Assembly: GCA_041658405.1 (NCBI GenBank)
Contig: JBBAAG010000024.1
Span: 1 to 37,568, forward strand
Source: Elusimicrobiota bacterium
GTDB taxonomy: Bacteria > Elusimicrobiota > UBA5214 > JBBAAG01
Direction: 5' to 3'
Length of the DNA: 37,568 nt
Shown here: positions 8,400 to 13,821 of the stretch, piece after piece
Layout: the number at the start of each line of letters is the position of its first letter
Numbering within the stretch: the stretch's first letter is position 1
Program-made: the position numbers and the translations under genes
The notes under the pieces: model-generated
What the model saw: only the letters and a program-made list of their open reading frames with translations
Database searches by the model: none
Told to the model about the DNA's origin: nothing

Positions 8400-9899
8400 G
8401 TGAGAATATATGAGTCGTGCAAGCTTGTAGTTTTACCGGCTGCGATAGTATGTGTGATAACGTTAAATTTGTCTCAAGTAAATGCAGGTGATCCGCTTGA
8501 TAGCGTCGGCGGGGTGAATACAGAAAATATTGTCAGTCCTTATGCAATGGGTGAGGTTAAGGTAAAAGCTAAAGCATTGGCTGAAGGAGTGTGGAAAGAG
8601 TTCCCCGCGGTTACCGCTGATTTGTTAATAAAAGAAGTTGAGGCTGAACCCAATACCATCCTCGATAACTACGGTGGTTTAGTAGGGGATAATGTCTATC
8701 CTGCAACCGGGTTTTTTTATACAAAAAAAGTTGGGGAACGGTGGTGGATTATTACTCCCGATGGGAATCCGTTTATCCATATCGGTGTGTGTACCGTTGC
8801 ACCCGCAAGTTCGGTTAATGCAAAGTCGGAATTCCAGAAGGTATTTGTCACAACACAGGCATGGGCGGAGTATACGGTAACAATGCTGCAACAAAATGGT
8901 TTCAATGGCCTTGGTTCATGGTCAAACTACAGTTATCTTCGCAGAGTGGATACCCCGTTGGCGTATACATATAACTGGGCGTTTATGGCAAGGTTTGCAA
9001 AAAAGTTGAAGCTTTCAATCACTCAGCCCGGGCATACGGGTTTTCCTAATGACGCGATTTTGTTGTTCCATCCGGGGTTTGAACTTTTTTGCGATGAGCT
9101 TGTCCGTGAAAATATAAAATTATTTGATGCTGATCCTTATCTTTTAGGATATTTCACGGATAATGAACTCCCTGCGCCAGTGAAAATGTTGGATGGTTAT
9201 CTCGCATTGGACTCGTCAAACCCGGATTTTAAACCACAGTACGATGCTGCATGGACATGGCTGCGTGAACGTAAAGGGAAACAGGATGTTAGTTTGCAGG
9301 ATATTAATCCCGAAGACCGTACCGAGTTTATGGGGTATATTTACGGTAAGTACTTTGAAATTGTGACCCGTGTAATCCGTAAGTATGACAGTAAACATAT
9401 GATCGTCGGTGCGAGGTTTCATACGAATAATAAACGCAACCCTAAGGTTTTTGAGTTATCCGGGAAGTATCTTGACGCTATATCCGTAAACTATTACGGC
9501 CGGTGGGAACCTGATGTTACGCAGCTGCGTACTTGGGAATCCTGGGGCGGTAAGCCTGTGATCATCAGCGAGTTTTATGTTAAAGGCGGGGATAGCGGGC
9601 TTGGTAATGTCGACGGTGCAGGGTGGATTGTCCCGACACAGGATGAGCGCGGGATTTTTTACCAGAATTTTGTGTTAAAACTCCTGGAATCAAAAGTGTG
9701 TGTCGGCTGGCATTGGTTCCGGTATATTGATAACGATCCGGAAGATCCAAAAGCGCCGGTGGGAAGCAGGGATTCTAATAAAGGTATTGTTGATATTAAG
9801 TATCAGGAATACATACCGTTGCTTGGGCGTATGGCGCAGGTTAACCGTAACGTTTACAACCTGGTTGGCATCATTGATTCAGAATTACCCGCGCAATAA
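8400..9899 (+). CDS. Secreted clan GH-A glycoside hydrolase, agarase/GH50-like
   Basis: A 499-residue exported TIM-barrel glycosidase. GTG 8400 is preferred over TTG 8394 because GGAGGG at 8388-8393 is correctly spaced for it. The N-terminus has a signal peptide ending near VNAG. RWWIITPDGNPFIHIG resembles the opening strand of agarases and related GH-A enzymes. GYFTDNE provides a likely acid/base Glu (about E256) and IISEFY a likely nucleophile Glu (about E391), the strand 4 and strand 7 positions of clan GH-A. VGWHWFRYIDND near the end is a typical substrate-site tryptophan strand. The family resembles GH50 or an agarase-like group, but agar as substrate is not shown. It is the last gene of the run; no convincing intrinsic terminator follows. 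Confidence 0.75.
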   Translation: MRIYESCKLVVLPAAIVCVITLNLSQVNAGDPLDSVGGVNTENIVSPYAMGEVKVKAKALAEGVWKEFPAVTADLLIKEVEAEPNTILDNYGGLVGDNVYPATGFFYTKKVGERWWIITPDGNPFIHIGVCTVAPASSVNAKSEFQKVFVTTQAWAEYTVTMLQQNGFNGLGSWSNYSYLRRVDTPLAYTYNWAFMARFAKKLKLSITQPGHTGFPNDAILLFHPGFELFCDELVRENIKLFDADPYLLGYFTDNELPAPVKMLDGYLALDSSNPDFKPQYDAAWTWLRERKGKQDVSLQDINPEDRTEFMGYIYGKYFEIVTRVIRKYDSKHMIVGARFHTNNKRNPKVFELSGKYLDAISVNYYGRWEPDVTQLRTWESWGGKPVIISEFYVKGGDSGLGNVDGAGWIVPTQDERGIFYQNFVLKLLESKVCVGWHWFRYIDNDPEDPKAPVGSRDSNKGIVDIKYQEYIPLLGRMAQVNRNVYNLVGIIDSELPAQ

Positions 9900-10016
9900 A
9901 CTGGAATCAAGAATATTGAATTCTAACCCGGAGGGGTCTATAATACTACCGTCGGTAAATAAAAGTAAGGATCAGGTTAATTTGCAGTAATACCCTGTTT
10001 TGACTGTAAACAGTAC
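9900..10016. other. Intergenic gap after the glycan operon
   Basis: This 117-base stretch has no plausible gene. A 5-bp inverted repeat (TACCG/CGGTA near 9952) is too short and lacks a T-run, so no intrinsic terminator is called. A weak TTGACT at 10000-10005 could be an alternative -35 for the downstream promoter. Confidence 0.5.
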
Positions 10017-10045
10017 TTGATTATTTATGCCAATAATCGTATACT
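10017..10045 (+). promoter_or_regulatory. Sigma70-like promoter for AAA ATPase 1
   Basis: TTGATT at 10017-10022 and TATACT at 10040-10045 are separated by 17 bases, each with one mismatch to consensus. Transcription would start near 10052, giving a leader of about 43 bases that contains the AAGGAGG ribosome site at 10080-10086. Confidence 0.6.
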
Positions 10046-10094
10046 ATACTGTACGATTCTTAAAAGTGTCCGAAGTTTGAAGGAGGTTGCGAGT

Positions 10095-11300
10095 ATGCTT
10101 GATAAACTGTATTTTATACATAAAAACACGGTAAAAACTGCGCCGTTAAAGTTTAAACGTTACCTGTATGCCGCGGTAGACTGGCAGGCGCGCTGTATCT
10201 GTATTACAGGCGCGCGAGGGACAGGGAAAACTACGTTGTTGCTTCAATATATACAGGAACACCAACCTGACGTAGAAGAATGTTTATACCTTTCTGCAGA
10301 TAATGTCGAAGTGTCTGCTGCGGGGCTGTACAATATTGCAGGAGAATACTTTAGTTACGGCGGGAAAACATTGGTTATCGACGAAATCCATAAATATCCC
10401 GCGTGGCAGGTAGAACTAAAAAATATTGTTGACACTTTCAAAGACAAACAAATAATTGTTTCCGGCAGTTCATCACTATCGATAAAAAAGGGTAAAGCGG
10501 ACCTGTCCCGGAGGATGGCGTACTACGACCTTCGCGGGATGTCGTTTCGTGAATATCTTAACCTCACAAAAAACACAGGATTTGCATCAGTACCGTTGGC
10601 TACCATCTTGCGGGAACACGTAAAAATCGCGCAGGGAGTACTAAAACAAACACAGGTGTTAAAACATTTTAATGAGTACCTGCAGTATGGATATTACCCG
10701 TTTGTTACGGAAGGGATCGGGACGTATCTCCAAAAAGTGTTGGGGATAATAGAAAAAGTGTTTTATGAAGATATCGCGGTGGTAGGAAATCTTAAACGCA
10801 AAAATGTTGTTACGATAAAAAAGCTTCTTTGGATAATTGCTACGTCTACGCCTTTTACCGTCAATATTGACAAGCTCAGCCGGGAAACCGGCGTGTCAAA
10901 ATCGTACCTTTATGATTACCTGGAATACTTGCAGGATGCCGGTGTGCTTGCTGGTGTGTACGCCGAAGGGAAAGGGTATAAACTTATCCGTAAACCTGCG
11001 AAGTTGTTTGTGGAAAACACGAACCTACTAGCTGCGCTGTGTGGCGCGTTACGGTCCGAAAGTGAGCAAGGGACGGTACGGGAAACGTTTTTTGTTAACC
11101 AACTCGGCCAACAACATAAAGTGTCGTACAGCGAAAAAGGCGATTTCGCCGTAGATGATAAGTATACGATTGAAATCGGGGGTAAAAACAAAGACGGGTC
11201 GCAGGTGGCTAACGTGAACAACGCGTATATTGCTGCGGACCGCATAGAAATCGGACATGGGAAAAAGGTGCCGTTATACTTGTTCGGATTTTTGTACTGA
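10095..11300 (+). CDS. AAA_14/DUF4143-type ATPase 1
   Basis: A 401-residue P-loop ATPase. Walker A is GARGTGKTT (residues about 39-47) and Walker B is LVIDEIHKYP (Asp about 96), with a sensor-like VSGSSS downstream; this layout is the AAA_14 domain. A winged-helix-like middle (KLSRETGVSKSYLYDYLEYLQDAGVL, read as two adjacent helices) follows. The C-terminal part has a degenerate restriction-nuclease-like signature (GDFAVDD then EIGGK), as usual in DUF4143 proteins. ATG 10095 is chosen because AAGGAGG (10080-10086) lies 8 bases upstream; an in-frame TTG at 10017 overlaps the promoter -35 and is not used. It has its own promoter. The cellular role of this family is unclear; such genes are often expanded and laterally transferred. 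Confidence 0.85.
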   Translation: MLDKLYFIHKNTVKTAPLKFKRYLYAAVDWQARCICITGARGTGKTTLLLQYIQEHQPDVEECLYLSADNVEVSAAGLYNIAGEYFSYGGKTLVIDEIHKYPAWQVELKNIVDTFKDKQIIVSGSSSLSIKKGKADLSRRMAYYDLRGMSFREYLNLTKNTGFASVPLATILREHVKIAQGVLKQTQVLKHFNEYLQYGYYPFVTEGIGTYLQKVLGIIEKVFYEDIAVVGNLKRKNVVTIKKLLWIIATSTPFTVNIDKLSRETGVSKSYLYDYLEYLQDAGVLAGVYAEGKGYKLIRKPAKLFVENTNLLAALCGALRSESEQGTVRETFFVNQLGQQHKVSYSEKGDFAVDDKYTIEIGGKNKDGSQVANVNNAYIAADRIEIGHGKKVPLYLFGFLY

Positions 11301-11406
11301 AACCAATTAAGTTCTTTTTATCATACTGAAAAGGATACTTGCAAAATAACATTGAATTATGACCCAGTTAAGAGGTTCACCTTTCATCAGAACTATGAAT
11401 ATATAC
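11301..11406. other. Intergenic gap between the two ATPases
   Basis: AT-rich, with no open frame of note. No stem followed by a T-run is visible, so ATPase 1 has no recognisable intrinsic terminator here. Confidence 0.4.
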
Positions 11407-11435
11407 TTGACAAATGGTATTACTAAATGTAAACT
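11407..11435 (+). promoter_or_regulatory. Strong sigma70-like promoter for AAA ATPase 2
   Basis: TTGACA at 11407-11412 is perfect. TAAACT at 11430-11435 lies 17 bases downstream. The predicted start site (about 11442) is only about 3 bases before the ATG at 11445, which implies a leaderless or nearly leaderless transcript. Confidence 0.7.
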
Positions 11436-11444
11436 TAGGTTACT

Positions 11445-12581
11445 ATGATTAAACGTACTCATTGGTTAGGATTGATTAGCCGTTTGTTTAAAAAACGCAA
11501 TATTATTTGGCTGCACGGGGTCCGCCGCGCTGGTAAAACTTGTTTATGCAAATCAATCCCGAACGCAAAATATTATGATTGTGAACTTCCAGCGATAAGG
11601 CGCGAAGTCGAGTCAGAAAATTTTCTTGAAGAAAACAAAAACAGCGTTTTGGTATTGGACGAAATCCATAAACTCGGCAATCCTTCGGAATTATTGAAGA
11701 TCGCAGCGGATTACTATCCGGGTACAAAAATTGTTGCTACAGGTTCTTCTACTTTAGGAGCTTACAAACGGTTTAAGGATATGCTTACAGGACGTAAGTA
11801 CGATTTATATCTAACCCCTGCGATGAGTGATGAATCAGCCGATTTTGGTATAACCTCAACAAAAATGCGGCTATTCCGCGGCGGGTTGCCTGGGTTTATG
11901 GCGGCTCCTCAATACGATGTAAACCAGTATTCAGAATGGCTTGATTCTTACTGGGTAAAAGATATACAGGAAATATTTCATTTCGAAAAACGGTATTCAT
12001 ACTTAAAATTTATTGAACTTCTGTTTCTTAACAACGGCGGGATTTTTGAAGCCACAAAATATGCGCAAACCTGTGAGGTATCGCGTGCAACATTGTATTC
12101 GTATTTGACAGCGCTTGAACTGACATCGCTGATTTATGTCATACGCCCGTTTTCGTCCCGGAAATCTGCTGAAATTGTTTCTGCGCCAAAAATATACGGG
12201 TTTGATACCGGGTTTGTAGTTTTTGTCAAAGGTATTAACGAAATACATACTGAAGAAGCTGGTGTTTTATGGGAACAGTTGGTGTTAAATGAACTTGTTG
12301 CAGTACAGCAGTCTACAAAAATACATTATTGGCGTGATAAAGCCGGGCACGAGGTCGATTTTGTTTTATATACGAATCCCGATGAACCGGTGGCGGTTGA
12401 ATGTAAATGGCAAGCATCAAAATTTGAAACGGGTAACCTTAAAATATTTCGTAAGCGATATCCTGTAGGAAACAATATTCTTATTGCGCAGGATTGTATG
12501 AAACCCTATAAAACTAAAATAGAAGGGTTAACCCTTCAGGTAATAGGAATAAAAGATGTTCCTATTTACTTAAACGAATAA
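11445..12581 (+). CDS. AAA_14/DUF4143-type ATPase 2
   Basis: A 378-residue ATPase of the same class as its neighbour but only distantly similar. Walker A is GVRRAGKTC (residues about 25-33) and Walker B is LVLDEIHKL (Asp about 72). VATGSSTL follows in the sensor position. A winged-helix-like segment (EVSRATLYSYLTAL) precedes a C-terminal PD-(D/E)xK-like core with VDFVL and AVECKW, the nuclease-like signature of DUF4143 proteins. No Shine-Dalgarno sequence precedes ATG 11445, and the promoter geometry suggests a leaderless message. The first residues (MIKRTHWLGLISRL) look like a normal family N-terminus, which supports this start. The function is unknown. It could belong to a mobile or defence-related gene pool, which is inference. 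Confidence 0.85.
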   Translation: MIKRTHWLGLISRLFKKRNIIWLHGVRRAGKTCLCKSIPNAKYYDCELPAIRREVESENFLEENKNSVLVLDEIHKLGNPSELLKIAADYYPGTKIVATGSSTLGAYKRFKDMLTGRKYDLYLTPAMSDESADFGITSTKMRLFRGGLPGFMAAPQYDVNQYSEWLDSYWVKDIQEIFHFEKRYSYLKFIELLFLNNGGIFEATKYAQTCEVSRATLYSYLTALELTSLIYVIRPFSSRKSAEIVSAPKIYGFDTGFVVFVKGINEIHTEEAGVLWEQLVLNELVAVQQSTKIHYWRDKAGHEVDFVLYTNPDEPVAVECKWQASKFETGNLKIFRKRYPVGNNILIAQDCMKPYKTKIEGLTLQVIGIKDVPIYLNE

Positions 12582-12600
12582 CATACATTTTGGCCAATTA

Positions 12601-12626
12601 CTATATGCAGGTAGAATTGCATATGG
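12601..12626. repeat. Inverted repeat downstream of ATPase 2
   Basis: ATATGCA (12603-12609) and TGCATAT (12618-12624) form a perfect 7-bp stem around an 8-base loop, extended by T-G and C-G pairs at its base. No T-run follows directly, so it could be a weak terminator, a protein-binding palindrome or an mRNA 3' stabiliser. Confidence 0.4.
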
Positions 12627-12668
12627 TAATATACGAAAACTTGACAGCAATAACTCTCTTACATTTTC

Positions 12669-12696
12669 TTATTGTAAATAATGCCCGTGATAATAT
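12669..12696 (+). promoter_or_regulatory. Possible tRNA-Thr promoter
   Basis: TTATTG (12669-12674) and TAATAT (12691-12696) are 16 bases apart. The start site would fall near 12703, a few bases before the mature tRNA at 12711. The -35 match is only fair. Confidence 0.35.
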
Positions 12697-12710
12697 AGAA
12701 TAACCTCATT

Positions 12711-12782
12711 GCTGGCGTAGCTCAGTGGTAGAGCAATGGTTTCGTAAACCATAGGTCGGAGGTTCAACCCCTCTCGCCAGCT
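12711..12782 (+). tRNA. tRNA-Thr (anticodon CGT)
   Basis: The cloverleaf folds completely. The acceptor stem GCTGGCG (12711-12717) pairs with CGCCAGC (12775-12781), leaving T12782 as discriminator. The D-arm is GCTC/GAGC. The anticodon stem ATGGT/ACCAT encloses TTCGTAA, with anticodon CGT at 12743-12745, which reads ACG (Thr). The T-arm GGAGG/CCTCT encloses TTCAACC. CCA is not encoded, so it must be added after transcription, for example by the nucleotidyltransferase at 3816-5210. Confidence 0.95.
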
Positions 12783-12792
12783 GTGATTTTAC

Positions 12793-12820
12793 TTGACATT
12801 TTGAGAAAACTTGCTATTAA
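12793..12820 (+). promoter_or_regulatory. Sigma70-like promoter upstream of the riboswitch
   Basis: TTGACA (12793-12798) is perfect and begins 10 bases after the tRNA ends. TATTAA (12815-12820) follows after 16 bases. The start near 12828 would place about 55 bases before the aptamer. Read-through from the tRNA is an alternative source of transcript. Confidence 0.6.
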
Positions 12821-12882
12821 TGTTATCGAAGAGTGAAGCAGTAGTAGAGTGTGTGATAGCGTTTTAGGTAAATTTTTAGCAA

Positions 12883-13032
12883 GTTTACTCGAAACGGCAA
12901 ACCCTACCGAAAGGGGGGGACGCAAAGCCGGTCAGCTGAAAGGCTGGCATCTCAAGTATAATTTGAGATATGGGCCTAAGTCCCAGGAGTGCAGTTTTAT
13001 GGGATATGGCGGCTAGGTTACCGAAAGTAGAC
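12883..13032 (+). ncRNA. c-di-GMP-I (GEMM-I) riboswitch aptamer with inserted hairpins
   Basis: The conserved GEMM-I blocks are present in order: GGCAAACC (12896-12903), a CCGAAAGG hairpin whose GAAA tetraloop is 12909-12912, GACGCAAAGCC (12919-12929), GGCCTAAG (12973-12980), and GGCTAGGTTACCG (13011-13023). CCTAAG (12975-12980) with TATGG (13005-13009), joined by the TCCCA/TGGGA stem, is an exact 11-nt GAAA tetraloop receptor. GTTTACT (12883-12889) and AGTAGAC (13026-13032) form P1. G12896 appears to align with Vc2 G20, favouring c-di-GMP over the G20A cGAMP-type variants. Two extra hairpins (12931-12948 and 12949-12969) sit between GCC and GGC, where the V. cholerae Vc2 aptamer has only a few bases. 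The next ATG is 5 bases after P1. Confidence 0.9.
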
Positions 13033-13036
13033 GGGT

Positions 13037-13636
13037 ATGGTAAAGAAAAGGTTAGTACAGTACAGTTTAATAGTGATGTTAATGTTAACCGGGAAGGAAC
13101 TCGGTTGCGTGTCATCTGTCGGTTTCTACAGCGGGAATGTTGTTGGGAGTATGCAGGTGATGGCGAATAGTGAAGTAACCGGGTTTAAGGCATTCCTTCC
13201 CGGTTTTTTATTTTCCGAAATTTACTGTACTGACTTTGATGCGCGTGATGCGCAGGGAAACAAGGTTACTACCGCAAGTGTACTTGAAGATCTCCGGAAC
13301 CTGTTTTTGGTATCATTTATTACAAATTACATGAATCCGGAACTACGTTCAATCGCCGCCTATGTCAAACGTATGAATGAAATTCTGGGGTTACTAAAAA
13401 AACATTTCGGTGTTCCCCTGAAAAAAATTATTACCGGCGGTATGCCCGCAGCAATGATTATTGTGTTGCGGTCATTGAACGAGTTTATCCGGCGGGTGGT
13501 GAATGTCTTAAGTACCGCCGCGGCGGGTAGTAGCGGCAGCAGCAGCGTTGTTGTTGCTTTATGTGTTTCCTTGTGTGCAGTTATGTTGTTACCATATTCG
13601 AAAGTAGTGTTGAGTTCGGTAATCCTCAGGCTTTAA
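13037..13636 (+). CDS. Hypothetical secreted or membrane protein under the riboswitch
   Basis: A 199-residue protein I do not recognise. The N-terminus MVKKRLVQYSLIVMLMLTG is basic then hydrophobic, like a signal peptide or anchor. The middle (about 75-130) looks helical and soluble (EDLRNLFLVSF, YVKRMNEILGLLKKHFG). A Ser/Gly-rich linker (about 165-170) precedes a strongly hydrophobic C-terminal segment (VVVALCVSLCAVMLL), a probable membrane helix. Codon use (ACC GGG, GCG, GTT) matches neighbouring genes even in the first 50 codons, which supports coding. ATG 13037 lacks a convincing ribosome site; GGG directly after riboswitch P1 is too close. The oddity is an intrinsic terminator inside codons 47-58. 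Alternatively the first 60 codons are an untranslated leader, but no good start exists just after the terminator. Confidence 0.6.
   Translation: MVKKRLVQYSLIVMLMLTGKELGCVSSVGFYSGNVVGSMQVMANSEVTGFKAFLPGFLFSEIYCTDFDARDAQGNKVTTASVLEDLRNLFLVSFITNYMNPELRSIAAYVKRMNEILGLLKKHFGVPLKKIITGGMPAAMIIVLRSLNEFIRRVVNVLSTAAAGSSGSSSVVVALCVSLCAVMLLPYSKVVLSSVILRL
13087..13106 (+). promoter_or_regulatory. Attenuator segments 1 and 2 (competing hairpin)
   Basis: AACCGGG (13087-13093) pairs with CTCGGTT (13100-13106), with one G-U, around loop AAGGAA. AACCGGG recurs exactly as the 5' arm of the terminator at 13177, so CTCGGTT can instead pair with that arm. Bases 13087-13099 are also perfectly complementary (13 bp) to the terminator 3' arm, 13193-13205. 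This arrangement parallels four-segment attenuators. Confidence 0.55.
13177..13214 (+). terminator. Intrinsic terminator inside the small ORF
   Basis: AACCGGG (13177-13183) pairs with CCCGGTT (13199-13205). Inside this, AAGG (13187-13190) pairs with CCTT (13195-13198) around loop CATT, with a 3-base bulge on the 5' side. The stem is followed by a T-rich run (TTTTTTATTTT from 13204). It lies about 145 bases after the riboswitch P1 and within the frame of the 199-residue ORF. Confidence 0.75.
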
Positions 13637-13771
13637 CAAGTTTTGCGCTTCCCTTTCGGCTTTTCCAAAAAAACAGTAGTGTAGTGTTGCAGTAAAACCG
13701 TTGTATCTTATAGTAGGTTGTTTATGTAAGTCGTGTAGTATGTCCATGAATTACGTACTATGAGTTATAAG
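13637..13771. other. Intergenic gap before the radical SAM gene
   Basis: No plausible gene and no clear terminator hairpin are visible. Confidence 0.4.
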
Positions 13772-13801
13772 TTGACGAAAATGTGGCAAAAGGGTTGTAT
13801 T
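13772..13801 (+). promoter_or_regulatory. Weak possible promoter before the radical SAM gene
   Basis: TTGACG (13772-13777) and TGTATT (13796-13801) are 18 bases apart. The -10 is poor (4 of 6). If real, the radical SAM gene and the giant gene could be expressed independently of the riboswitch. Confidence 0.3.
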
Positions 13802-13821
13802 AAGTTAGGTAAAAGGATTAT

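Noticed and set aside
8400..9899. A firm agarase assignment for the GH-A enzyme
   Set aside because: Only clan-level features (two catalytic Glu, barrel strands) can be seen; substrate specificity is not supported by motifs visible here.
12601..12626. The inverted repeat after ATPase 2 as an intrinsic terminator
   Set aside because: The stem is AT-rich and not followed directly by a T-run.
12641..12646. A perfect TTGACA upstream of the tRNA as the tRNA -35
   Set aside because: No acceptable -10 lies 16-18 bases downstream; the TTATTG/TAATAT pair nearer the tRNA fits better.
12883..13032. A cGAMP-type (GEMM-Ib) riboswitch
   Set aside because: The position that appears to match Vc2 G20 is G (12896), not the A associated with cGAMP preference; c-di-GMP is the better call, although binding must decide.
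12885..13170. Short open frames on both strands over the riboswitch
   Set aside because: They are forced through the conserved aptamer blocks and do not use the codons favoured by neighbouring genes.
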